Source: JBJYIN01 sp046237015
GTDB taxonomy: Bacteria > Pseudomonadota > Gammaproteobacteria > Enterobacterales > Enterobacteriaceae
NCBI RefSeq assembly: GCF_046237015.1
Contig: NZ_JBJYIN010000007.1
Span: 124,001 to 188,000 of the forward strand
Direction of reading: 5' to 3'
Length of the DNA: 64,000 nucleotides
This document shows, in pieces, positions 53,127-62,046 of this stretch. The notes below the pieces were generated by a model. That model saw only the letters and a program-made list of their open reading frames with translations, was not told the DNA's origin and ran no database searches. A program made the translations under genes and the position numbers. Each line of letters starts with the position of its first letter. The stretch's first letter is position 1.

Positions 53127-54059
53127 ATGAATCACTATTTACTGATTGAACAAATGAACCTCTGTTTCTCCACATTGGAAAAACAACTCGCACTCATGCA
53201 TTCCCTGTTTTCGTCATTCCCCTTACTTGCAGCCCGAGTGTACACCCTTCCCGATATCACAAAAGGCACAGAACATGATCCTATCGAAAATATCCCAGTG
53301 ACCCAATATGTCGGTAAGAAAGCTCGTGACCTCGGTTTGGCCCATTTTCAACGTTTATTCATCCATGATTATTCCGAAACGATCAGCAGCAAAGCAGCCA
53401 TTCGATTACCTGGTGCACTGTGCTTTTCCGTTAGTCAGAATGAATATCTTCAGGCTAGCCAACTAATTAACAGCATCAATACCTTGAAAAAAGAACTGGA
53501 ACAAATTATCACCATTGATTCGGGTTTAACCCCAGAGCAACGTTTCGATTTTGTCCATACCCATTTGCGAGGATTGATTACACTAAGCGCCTATCGTTCA
53601 GTCACGCAGATAACGAATCCAACATCGGTACGTTTTGGTTGGGCAAATAAACACATTATTAAGAATATGAGCCGTGCGGAGCTCCTTGAGAAACTGGATA
53701 AAAGTAGAAGAGCCGAACGAAATCAGGCCCCTTACAGCAAAGAACAATGGGTTGAATTGATTGAGCACGAAATTGAAGAGGTATTACGTTTGCCAGAACA
53801 TGCAAAATGGAAAATAAAGCGACCGGTAAAAGTACAGCCTATTGCTCGTGTTTGGTATGCGGAACAACAGAAACAAGTCCAACATCCTTGCCCTTCCCCG
53901 CTGTTAATTTTTAATCATCAGGAAAATAGTGAGGGAATGCCACAAATAGGAGAACTCAACCATTATGATGCCAATAACATCAAACATAAGCATAAACCGC
54001 AGGCCGTAGCGCTACGTTTACTTATTCCCCGTTTACATCTTTACACCGATAGCTTCTAG
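53127..54059 (+). CDS. tus: DNA replication terminus site-binding protein Tus
   Basis: A 310-residue Ter-binding protein that stops DnaB-driven forks in one direction. The pocket that traps flipped cytosine 6 in E. coli Tus is conserved at the same numbers: Ile79, Phe140, His144 and Gly149. DNA-binding segments RFGWANKHIIKNM and KIKRPVKVQPIARVWY are intact. The Shine-Dalgarno is very poor, as expected for a low-abundance, Ter-repressed protein. Confidence 0.97.
   Translation: MNHYLLIEQMNLCFSTLEKQLALMHSLFSSFPLLAARVYTLPDITKGTEHDPIENIPVTQYVGKKARDLGLAHFQRLFIHDYSETISSKAAIRLPGALCFSVSQNEYLQASQLINSINTLKKELEQIITIDSGLTPEQRFDFVHTHLRGLITLSAYRSVTQITNPTSVRFGWANKHIIKNMSRAELLEKLDKSRRAERNQAPYSKEQWVELIEHEIEEVLRLPEHAKWKIKRPVKVQPIARVWYAEQQKQVQHPCPSPLLIFNHQENSEGMPQIGELNHYDANNIKHKHKPQAVALRLLIPRLHLYTDSF
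53891..53898 (-). other. KOPS motif, right of dif
   Basis: CCCTTCCC on the + strand (GGGAAGGG on minus), inside tus, pointing towards dif. Confidence 0.5.
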
Positions 54060-54095
54060 AAAAAAGCCTACTGATACAAACCAGTAGGCTTTTCT
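54060..54095. terminator. Bidirectional terminator between tus and fumC
   Basis: AAAAGCCTACTG / CAGTAGGCTTTT 12-bp stem with an 8-base loop, A- and T-rich flanks. Confidence 0.85.
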
Positions 54096-54114
54096 TCATC
54101 ACAGGACGCGTGTT

Positions 54115-55512
54115 TTACGCTTTTAAACTTCCCACCATATCCTGCGGGCGAACCCATTCATCAAACTGGGCTTCGGTCAGATAGCCCAGCTTTAAAGCAG
54201 ATGTCTTTAATGTCAGACCTTCTTTATGTGCTTTTTTAGCAATCTCAGCCGCTTTGTCATAGCCAATATGCGTATTCAGTGCAGTAACCAGCATGAGAGA
54301 CTCATTTAACAGTTGGTCGATTCTTTCACGATTCGGCTCAATCCCCACCGCACAGTGCTCGTTAAAGCTTTTCATGCCATCAGCCAGTAAACGAATAGAC
54401 TGCAAGAAATTATGAATCACCATCGGGCGATACACATTGAGTTCAAAGTTACCGGATGCACCGCCCATGTTGACAGCCACATCATTCCCCATGACCTGAC
54501 AACAAAGCATTGTCATGGCTTCACATTGTGTCGGATTCACTTTCCCCGGCATGATGGAGCTTCCCGGTTCATTTTCCGGAATGCTGAGTTCGCCAATACC
54601 ACAACGCGGGCCTGATGCCAGCCAGCGAACATCGTTAGCGATCTTCATCAATGAAGCAGCCAGCCCTTTCAGGGCACCGTGACCATGAACCAACGCATCA
54701 CAGGTTCCTAATGCTTCAAATTTATTTGGCGACGTCACAAACGGTTGTCCGGTCAATTTTGCCAATTCAGCAGCGACACGTACCGCATACTCAGGATGTG
54801 TATTTAATCCCGTACCTACAGCCGTCCCCCCCAACGCCAGTTCACTAAGATGTGGAACGCTATGTTCAATATGCTTCAGGTTATGTTGCAACATGGCGGC
54901 CCAGCCAGAAATTTCCTGGCCCAACGTCAACGGCGTCGCATCCTGCAAGTGGGTACGACCAATTTTCACGATATCTTTGAACTGATTTGCTTTCGACGCC
55001 AACGTCTGATGCAGCGCCTTCAATTCAGGAATAAGGTGTTCATTAATCGCGATCACCGCGGCAACATGCATCGCGGTAGGGAAAACATCGTTAGAACTTT
55101 GGCTCTTATTAACATCGTCATTAGGATGAACCAACCGACTATTCCCGCGCTCTCCGCCTAATAATTCACTGGCGCGGTTAGCCAACACTTCGTTCATATT
55201 CATATTGCTTTGAGTGCCAGAACCCGTTTGCCAGATAGCCAGAGGAAACTCGCCAGCATGCTCTCCCCCCAACACCTCATCTGCTGCCTGAACAATCGCG
55301 TTACCACGTTCGGCGGGAAGTAAATTGAGATCCATGTTGACGCTGGCGGCGGCCCGTTTGGTCTGAGCCAGTGCATAAATCAGCGCTCGCGGCATTTTTT
55401 CTTCGGAAATACGGAAATGCTCCAATGAACGTTGCGTCTGAGCCCCCCACAGGCGATCGGCAGGTACATCAATCGGTCCCATTGAGTCTTTTTCAATACG
55501 CGTCGTTGTCAT
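54115..55512 (-). CDS. fumC: Fumarate hydratase class II
   Basis: A 465-residue iron-free fumarase interconverting fumarate and malate. Family signature GSSIMPGKVNPTQCEA with the catalytic Ser loop, plus TGSGTQSNMNMNEV and HPNDDVNKSQSSND. In E. coli it is the oxidant-stable fumarase under SoxRS and iron control. AAGGAG ribosome site; an exact 38-base tandem repeat lies directly upstream. Confidence 0.97.
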   Translation of the reverse strand: MTTTRIEKDSMGPIDVPADRLWGAQTQRSLEHFRISEEKMPRALIYALAQTKRAAASVNMDLNLLPAERGNAIVQAADEVLGGEHAGEFPLAIWQTGSGTQSNMNMNEVLANRASELLGGERGNSRLVHPNDDVNKSQSSNDVFPTAMHVAAVIAINEHLIPELKALHQTLASKANQFKDIVKIGRTHLQDATPLTLGQEISGWAAMLQHNLKHIEHSVPHLSELALGGTAVGTGLNTHPEYAVRVAAELAKLTGQPFVTSPNKFEALGTCDALVHGHGALKGLAASLMKIANDVRWLASGPRCGIGELSIPENEPGSSIMPGKVNPTQCEAMTMLCCQVMGNDVAVNMGGASGNFELNVYRPMVIHNFLQSIRLLADGMKSFNEHCAVGIEPNRERIDQLLNESLMLVTALNTHIGYDKAAEIAKKAHKEGLTLKTSALKLGYLTEAQFDEWVRPQDMVGSLKA

Positions 55513-55528
55513 TACCTTTACTCCTTAA

Positions 55529-55604
55529 CATTCTGGATGGGGAATAGCCTTAGTTTCACTCTCTGGCATTCTGGATGGGGAATAGCCTTAGTTTCACTCT
55601 CTGG
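55529..55604. repeat. Perfect 38-bp tandem duplication upstream of fumC
   Basis: Two identical head-to-tail 38-base units, 55529-55566 and 55567-55604, each beginning CATTCTGGATGGGG and ending CACTCTCTGG. They begin 17 bases upstream of the fumC start codon, just past the ribosome site, and so lie in its leader or promoter. Confidence 0.95.
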
Positions 55605-55732
55605 AATAGTGGCACACAAAACATTACCATGATGTGAAGCGATACAGTGTATTCATCATTGGCTGGTTTTCTAACTAATTTAACCAGTTAAATTATATTA
55701 ACTCACATGTTGTATAACATTCGGGAGCCAAC

Positions 55733-56914
55733 ATGCAAAAAATGCTCAACCGTGTCCAGCATTATGCCTGGGGCAGTCAACATGCACTGAATGAGCTTTA
55801 TGGCATTGATAATCCGAATAATTTGCCAATGGCGGAATTGTGGATGGGCGCTCATCCAAAAAGTAGTTCCCATGTCATTGATGAAAAAGGCCATGAACAT
55901 AACCTCCGTGAAATAATCGCAGAGGACTTATCCGGTCATTTAGGGGAAGCCGTCGCACAACGATTTGGTGAATTACCCTTTCTGTTTAAAGTTCTCTGCG
56001 CCGAACAACCGCTGTCTATTCAGGTTCACCCCAGTAAATCAGCCGCTAAACTCGGTTTTGCCAGAGAAAATAAGGCCGGAATGCCACTGGATGCGGCAGA
56101 AAGAAATTATAAAGACGCGAATCACAAACCAGAATTGGTCGTCGCACTGACGCCTTTTCAGGCCATGAATGGATTTCGAGAATTATCTGAAATTGTGACG
56201 CTCCTCCAACCCGTAACCAGTGCACATCCCTCTATCTCTGCGTTTTTGCAACAGCCAGATAGCAAACACCTCGCGATGCTGTTTGCTAATCTGCTCAGCA
56301 TGACGGGTTTGCAGAAAAGTCAGGCGTTAGGGGTGCTCAAGGCCGCATTAAATAGTCAACATGGCGAACCCTGGGCTACTATTCGAGACATTACTCGTTT
56401 TTACCCAGATGATTGTGGTTTGTTTTCCCCGCTACTACTGAATGTCATTACCCTTCAACCCGGTCAAGGCATGTTTTTATATGCACAAACGCCTCACGCC
56501 TATTTAAACGGCGTCGCACTGGAGGTCATGGCTAATTCAGACAACGTGTTACGGGCGGGATTAACACCAAAATACATTGATATTCCAGAATTACTCGATA
56601 ACGTTAAGTTCGAAGCAAAGCCGGCGGCACAATTGTTAACCGCCCCAATCAAGCAAGGAAATGAGCTGAATTTCCCGGTTCCTGTTGATGATTTTGCCTT
56701 TTCTCTGCACTACCTGAATGATTCTCCACAAGCGCTTTCACAGCGTAGCGCTGCTATCATTTTTTGCGTTGACGGGGAGGCGTTGCTGCAAAAAAATGAT
56801 AGGCAACTCAAACTTAAAGCCGGAGAATCTTGCTTTATCTCTGCCAATGAATCGCCGATAAACGTTCAGGGACAAGGATGTATTGCTCGGGTGTTCAATC
56901 ACCTACCTCGTTAA
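55733..56914 (+). CDS. manA: Mannose-6-phosphate isomerase, class I
   Basis: A 393-residue zinc cupin enzyme interconverting mannose 6-phosphate and fructose 6-phosphate. Zinc-ligand motifs QVHPSK, KPELVVAL and QTPHAYLNG are present. It is divergent from fumC, the same arrangement as in E. coli (fumC next to manA). Confidence 0.97.
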   Translation: MQKMLNRVQHYAWGSQHALNELYGIDNPNNLPMAELWMGAHPKSSSHVIDEKGHEHNLREIIAEDLSGHLGEAVAQRFGELPFLFKVLCAEQPLSIQVHPSKSAAKLGFARENKAGMPLDAAERNYKDANHKPELVVALTPFQAMNGFRELSEIVTLLQPVTSAHPSISAFLQQPDSKHLAMLFANLLSMTGLQKSQALGVLKAALNSQHGEPWATIRDITRFYPDDCGLFSPLLLNVITLQPGQGMFLYAQTPHAYLNGVALEVMANSDNVLRAGLTPKYIDIPELLDNVKFEAKPAAQLLTAPIKQGNELNFPVPVDDFAFSLHYLNDSPQALSQRSAAIIFCVDGEALLQKNDRQLKLKAGESCFISANESPINVQGQGCIARVFNHLPR

Positions 56915-56973
56915 CCAATCGTTTTGTTATGCTCTCAAACAAGGGCAAAACTTTTAATAAAGGATAAATTAAA

Positions 56974-58533
56974 ATGAAGAAGTCGTTAGTCGCCACTGGC
57001 ATTGTTATTGCTTTGGGAGCCATCTGGACAGGTGCTTCCTGGTACACGGGGAAGCAATTTGCTCAGCAACTTGATGGCCTTACCGATACATTGAATACCC
57101 AGTTGAAAGAAACCTATCCTGATGCGGGTCTCAAAATAGTTTACCGTGATTATCAAGGCGGCATATTTACCAGTACATTCTCTTACGTTCTTCAAGCTGA
57201 TGGCTCGGCAAAAGGCGCGACATTCCTTACGCCTGATGAAGAAATAGTCCTAAATCAAACGATCTCTCATGGCCCTTTTCCGTTAACCCAACTGAAAACG
57301 TTCAACTTAATTCCCGCGCTTGCCTCTGTACACACCGAATTTGCTAACACACCAGCAATGAAAGAGGTCTTTGAATTAACGAAGAATAAATCGTTTTTGA
57401 CGGCGGAAACGCGCGTGGCTTACAGCGGCGATACACAATCTGTCGTGACTTTTATCCCTGTCGATTTTCAGAAAGACGATCAAACGTTTACTTTCAGCGG
57501 AGCCGAATTCCAGTTGGCTGTTGGTCAGGATTTACGTAGCAGCAAGCTTTCAGGAACGATCGGCCACCTCATGAGTGAAAAGAAAGGCCCATGGAAGAGA
57601 ACCGAAAAATTCGAGATGAGCGATTTCACTCTGAGTGGTAATAACGCTAAAGGTAAGTTTGATCTCGATTTAGGCGACGCCAATGTTACCGTTAAATCGA
57701 TGACATTTTCTTCCGACAGAAGTGACCCGGTCACGTTAAATAACGTTTCGATGCAAACTAGTGTGACGGAGGATGACAAAAACTTAGCGAGTAAATTATC
57801 GTTGGGATTAGAATCACTCACGGTGGCTGGCCGTAACTTAGGTTCTGGTGCAGTGAATATCACAATTGCTCAGCTTGACGGAGAAGGTACAAAACAGTTT
57901 GCAACGGCTTATCAACAGAATGTTAATAAGCTGCTACAGCAGACTAGAGATCTTAATCCGTCTATTTATCAGTACGAAATGACCAACACGATCCTGCAAC
58001 ACCTTCCTCAATTATTGAAAGGAAACCCAGCGATCACGATATCCCCTATCAGTTGGAAAAATAGCAAAGGCGAAAGTACATTTACCCTGTCATTGGATCT
58101 GACCGATCCACAGCAAAATAGCGCAAGCGTCGCCGATAGCAGGCTAGCGGATAAAGAAAAAGTCATTTTGCAAGCAGTGAAAAAACTGGATGTTAAGCTG
58201 AATATACCTTTAGCCATGCTGACAGAATTAATGGTGCAGTCAGAATCGAAACAACCGACCACCGAGGAAGAAAAACAGAAGGCAAATAATGAAGCGATGC
58301 AACGGGCTAAAATGTTCGCAAGCATTGGTCAAATGAACCATTTCTCGGTGACCAAAGACAACGCTATTACCAGTTCGCTGCAATATGCTGACGGTCAAGT
58401 TGATTTCAATGGTCAGAAAATGTCATTAGATGAATTCATTTCCCCATTTATCAGTCTACCGGCTGAAGAAGAAGGTGAAGAATCACAGCCTAGTGGTCAT
58501 GAACACCCGGTATCCCCCATTCCCGCACCATAA
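56974..58533 (+). CDS. ydgA: DUF945 family protein YdgA
   Basis: A 519-residue envelope protein: an N-terminal signal-anchor (about 5-25) followed by a large hydrophilic periplasmic domain and an acidic/proline C-terminus. It matches E. coli YdgA, which is located downstream of manA in the same way. Molecular function unknown; E. coli YdgA has been reported as an inner-membrane-associated dimer. Confidence 0.92.
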   Translation: MKKSLVATGIVIALGAIWTGASWYTGKQFAQQLDGLTDTLNTQLKETYPDAGLKIVYRDYQGGIFTSTFSYVLQADGSAKGATFLTPDEEIVLNQTISHGPFPLTQLKTFNLIPALASVHTEFANTPAMKEVFELTKNKSFLTAETRVAYSGDTQSVVTFIPVDFQKDDQTFTFSGAEFQLAVGQDLRSSKLSGTIGHLMSEKKGPWKRTEKFEMSDFTLSGNNAKGKFDLDLGDANVTVKSMTFSSDRSDPVTLNNVSMQTSVTEDDKNLASKLSLGLESLTVAGRNLGSGAVNITIAQLDGEGTKQFATAYQQNVNKLLQQTRDLNPSIYQYEMTNTILQHLPQLLKGNPAITISPISWKNSKGESTFTLSLDLTDPQQNSASVADSRLADKEKVILQAVKKLDVKLNIPLAMLTELMVQSESKQPTTEEEKQKANNEAMQRAKMFASIGQMNHFSVTKDNAITSSLQYADGQVDFNGQKMSLDEFISPFISLPAEEEGEESQPSGHEHPVSPIPAP

Positions 58534-58552
58534 TCATTAACGTCGAAAATCG

Positions 58553-58580
58553 CTAATGGCGGCCAATGTGCCGCCATTAG
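58553..58580. terminator. Hairpin after ydgA
   Basis: CTAATGGCGG / CCGCCATTAG 10-bp perfect stem, 8-base loop, no T-run; a weak terminator or mRNA-stabilising hairpin. Confidence 0.55.
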
Positions 58581-58622
58581 TGCAAATTATGAACGCATTC
58601 TTTTATCACGACGAGATCCGCT

Positions 58623-59603
58623 ATGTACGCATTCAGGGCCTTAATGGAAACACACCAGACAGCGATCTATTTTACGGCGGTGGTCCTAGCCGCGCTCGTT
58701 GGCAGATTGATTCCTGACTCCACCACACTGGATATGGCGATCAATCCGGCGCTAGCCTTCATGCTGTTTGTCACGTTTTTGCAGGTACCAATGACGACGT
58801 TGGGGAAAAGTTTCACCCAATGGCGCTTTCTTGCTGCGCTACTGAGCGTCAATTTTATTGCGATCCCCCTATTTATTTGGATTTTACTGCCGTATTTACC
58901 CGATAACCCGATGATTAGATTTGGGATGTTGTTGGTATTGCTTGCTCCCTGCATTGATTATGTCGTGACATTCTCTCAAATCGGCCAAGCCGATGCGCCA
59001 CGACTGTTGGCGGCTACACCGGTGTTGTTAATGGTGCAGATGTTGGCGCTCCCTCTTTATCTTGGCCTGTTTCTCAGCCAGGAAGCCGCTGCCTCTGTCC
59101 AGTTCACCCCATTTTTACATGCATTTATCTGGTTGATTGCGGCTCCACTTCTGTTGGCCGCCGCCATTCAATGGGGAAGTTCGCGACAACAATCAATAAG
59201 ACGACTGGCAGCAGGTTTATCCTTTTTTCCCGTTCCGGCAACCGCACTGGTGTTGTTTGTTGTTGTGGCGTCAGTCATACCGCAACTTCAAAACGCATGG
59301 CATTCGGTGTTATCCGTTTTACCTTTTTACCTCTTGTTCGCTATCGTCGCCCCTATTCTTGGCTGGATGGCAGGCCGTTTTTTCAGGCTTGATTCCGCCA
59401 GTGGACGTGCTGTGGCATTCAGTGCAGGAACCAGAAACTCGCTGATTGTCTTGCCTATCGCGCTTGCTATGCCCGGTGCAACGTCGCTATTGCCGGTCAT
59501 CATTGTGAGCCAGACACTCATAGAATTACTAAGCGAGCTGGTCTATATCCGGATAATTCCTCGGCTTAACGCGCATTCCTCACAAGCAGGCGTTAGTCAT
59601 TAG
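58623..59603 (+). CDS. BASS/ACR3-type transporter (arsenic-resistance-like)
   Basis: A 326-residue integral membrane protein with about 10 helices of the bile acid:sodium symporter / arsenite ACR3 superfamily. Features are LLVLLAPCIDYVVTFSQIGQAD in the middle, AFSAGTRNSLIVLPIALAM near the C-terminus, and the discontinuous-helix prolines. It is usually auto-annotated as arsenic resistance protein, but no ars genes lie nearby, so the substrate is open. Confidence 0.82.
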   Translation: MYAFRALMETHQTAIYFTAVVLAALVGRLIPDSTTLDMAINPALAFMLFVTFLQVPMTTLGKSFTQWRFLAALLSVNFIAIPLFIWILLPYLPDNPMIRFGMLLVLLAPCIDYVVTFSQIGQADAPRLLAATPVLLMVQMLALPLYLGLFLSQEAAASVQFTPFLHAFIWLIAAPLLLAAAIQWGSSRQQSIRRLAAGLSFFPVPATALVLFVVVASVIPQLQNAWHSVLSVLPFYLLFAIVAPILGWMAGRFFRLDSASGRAVAFSAGTRNSLIVLPIALAMPGATSLLPVIIVSQTLIELLSELVYIRIIPRLNAHSSQAGVSH

Positions 59604-59799
59604 ATTCACTAATGATTTCTAATGAAATAAAAACGATTTTTTTGCGACAATATGAATTATTTGTTGCCGTTTTTTCTTATACTGCATCGTACTAACGACT
59701 AACAAATACCTAACCGGTTTCAACGCGCAACAGCTATCTGGTTATCGCATGTGCAACTTGAAAAATGATAGGTATATCAAATTTAGTAAAGAGCACATC

Positions 59800-60813
59800 A
59801 TGATTGATTCACGACTCCCGTTGACCGATATTCATCGTCATCTGGACGGTAATATCCGGCCACAGAGCATTCTGGAACTGGGGAGACAGTTTAACGTTGT
59901 TCTTCCTGGCCATGATCTGGACACCTTGCGCCCTCATGTTCAAATCACCAACAATGAACCTGATTTACTGAGCTTTTTGCAGAAACTGGATTGGGGGGTA
60001 ACCGTTTTAGGCTCACTGGATGCCTGCCGACGGATTGCTTACGAAAACGTTGAAGATGCTGTCAACGCTGGGCTGGATTACGCTGAGCTGCGTTTCTCTC
60101 CTTACTACATGGCGATGAGTCATAACCTCCCCGCTGCGGGCGTGGTTGAAGCCGTCATTGATGGCGTGATGGCAGGTTGTCGCGATCACGATATTGATAT
60201 CCGCCTGATTGGCATTCTAAGCCGCACATTTGGTACCGATGCCTGTCAACACGAGTTAGATGCGTTGCTCGCCTATCGCGATCAGATTACCGCACTTGAT
60301 CTAGCTGGCGATGAATTGGGCTATCCCGGCGATCTTTTCGCGTCTCACTTTCGTCAGGCACGCGATGCCGGGTGGCGTATTACCGTGCACGCGGGTGAAG
60401 CGGCAGGCCCCGAGAGTATATGGCAAGCCATTAACACGTTGAAGGCTGAGCGCATTGGGCATGGTGTTACCGCGATTATCGATAGCACATTAATGAAATA
60501 TATGGCTGAACACGGCATTGGTATCGAGTCGTGTCTGACATCCAATATCCAAACCAGTACGGTTGAGTCACTGGATCAACATCCGCTGATCCATTTCCTG
60601 CGTTATGGTATTCCTGCCACAATCAATACCGACGATCCTGCGGTTCAAGGGATTGAAATCAAACATGAATATGAAATCGCTGCACCGTTGGCTGGGTTAA
60701 CCGCCAGAGAAACCCGGCAGGCTCAGGAGAATGGCTTGAATATTGCTTTTATCAGCGAACAGGACAAGCAAAAGCTGCGTGAAAAAGTGTTAAAACGCAG
60801 TGAAGCATCGTAA
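59800..60813 (+). CDS. add: Adenosine deaminase
   Basis: A 337-residue zinc hydrolase converting adenosine and deoxyadenosine to inosine forms. The metal-site pattern HRHLDG near the N-terminus, catalytic HAGEAAGPESI, ERIGHG and TNTDDP are all present. Start at 59800 (MIDSRLPLTDIHRHLDG) from family fit; the in-frame ATG at 59749 lacks support. Confidence 0.96.
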   Translation: MIDSRLPLTDIHRHLDGNIRPQSILELGRQFNVVLPGHDLDTLRPHVQITNNEPDLLSFLQKLDWGVTVLGSLDACRRIAYENVEDAVNAGLDYAELRFSPYYMAMSHNLPAAGVVEAVIDGVMAGCRDHDIDIRLIGILSRTFGTDACQHELDALLAYRDQITALDLAGDELGYPGDLFASHFRQARDAGWRITVHAGEAAGPESIWQAINTLKAERIGHGVTAIIDSTLMKYMAEHGIGIESCLTSNIQTSTVESLDQHPLIHFLRYGIPATINTDDPAVQGIEIKHEYEIAAPLAGLTARETRQAQENGLNIAFISEQDKQKLREKVLKRSEAS

Positions 60814-60848
60814 GTTAGCGGCTAGCGCTCGTTGCTGATGAGATAAGA

Positions 60849-60871
60849 AAAGCGGCTTACTGAGCCGCTTT
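60849..60871. terminator. Terminator between add and the yfeH-like gene
   Basis: AAAGCGGCT / AGCCGCTTT stem with a 5-base loop; lies between convergent genes. Confidence 0.65.
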
Positions 60872-60894
60872 CAGAGTGATGACAACGCGCTTGC

Positions 60895-61893
60895 TTACTG
60901 CCTACTTCCTATTATTTGTTCAGTTGGTTTATGCTGTTTAGCATAGCGTTGCGCCAATGCCGCGCACACCATCAATTGAATCTGATGAAAAATCATCAAT
61001 GGCAATACCATCGCGCCAACTGCCGCGGCAGGAAATAATACGTTGGCCATCGGAATACCATTTGCCAGGCTTTTCTTCGAACCGCAGAACACAATGGTAA
61101 TCTCATCCGCAGTATTAAAGCCTAATTTACGGGCCACCAGCGTATTGACTATCAACACGATACCCAACAACACGATGGAACATCCCACCACCGCCAATAA
61201 ATACCATCCATCGATTTGCCCCCAAATTCCTTGCACCACGGCTTCACTAAAGGCGACATAAACGACCAGAAGAATGGATGATCGGTCAGTCACGTTAATC
61301 AATTTACGGTGACGATCAACCCAGCTTGCAATCAACGGTCGTGACAGATGCCCTACTACAAATGGCACCATTAACTGCATAATAATAGAACCAATAGCAT
61401 GTAACGTATCCGTTTCTCCACCCTGAGTATGCATCAACAACCCCACCAGGATCGGTGACAGAAAAACGCCGAGAATGCTGGAGGCAGACGCACTACAAAT
61501 CGCTGCCGCCACGTTTCCGCCAGCCATAGAGGTATAGGCTATTGCGGACTGAACCGTTGCGGGTAATGCACACAGGTAGAGGAAGCCCAGATAAAGCGTC
61601 GGTGTTAACACCACCGGCACTAACATCGTCATTCCCATGCCAAGCAAGGGAAAAAGAATAAAGGTACTAGCAAATACAACAAGATGTAGTCGCCAATGCC
61701 CCATTCCAGCGGTAATGGCTTCACGAGATAGCTTTGCTCCATGCATAAAAAATAACAGTGCGATGGCAGCCGTTGTTAAGTACTCAAAAAAAACTTTGGC
61801 ATTTCCTTCACAGGGAAAGAATGACGCCGTAATAACAACCAAAGTTAATATCAACAAAAAACTGTCAATCCGTAGCCGCTGTAACCATCCCAT
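60895..61893 (-). CDS. Bile acid:sodium symporter family transporter (YfeH-like)
   Basis: A 332-residue, about 10-helix membrane protein of the large YfeH branch of the BASS superfamily. Features are FLYLCALPATVQSAIAYTSMAGGNVAAAICSAS in the core and FCGSKKSLANGIPMANVLFP near the C-terminus. Substrate unknown. It is a different branch from the BASS gene at 58623; the two flank add. Confidence 0.87.
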   Translation of the reverse strand: MGWLQRLRIDSFLLILTLVVITASFFPCEGNAKVFFEYLTTAAIALLFFMHGAKLSREAITAGMGHWRLHLVVFASTFILFPLLGMGMTMLVPVVLTPTLYLGFLYLCALPATVQSAIAYTSMAGGNVAAAICSASASSILGVFLSPILVGLLMHTQGGETDTLHAIGSIIMQLMVPFVVGHLSRPLIASWVDRHRKLINVTDRSSILLVVYVAFSEAVVQGIWGQIDGWYLLAVVGCSIVLLGIVLIVNTLVARKLGFNTADEITIVFCGSKKSLANGIPMANVLFPAAAVGAMVLPLMIFHQIQLMVCAALAQRYAKQHKPTEQIIGSRQ

Positions 61894-61927
61894 TATCGGT
61901 ATACCTTTCTACTGCTTAATTAAATAG

Positions 61928-61950
61928 TAAAGGCGATCCTAAGATCGCCC
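61928..61950 (-). terminator. ydgJ terminator
   Basis: On the minus strand GGCGATC / GATCGCC stem followed by TTTACTATTT. Confidence 0.6.
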
Positions 61951-62046
61951 GCTTAAACCAAACGCCAATATCTGTGAGAAACATCGCCGCTTTCGATAGA
62001 ACAAAAAACGGCGGGCAGCAAATGCCTACCATTGGCAACACGACAC

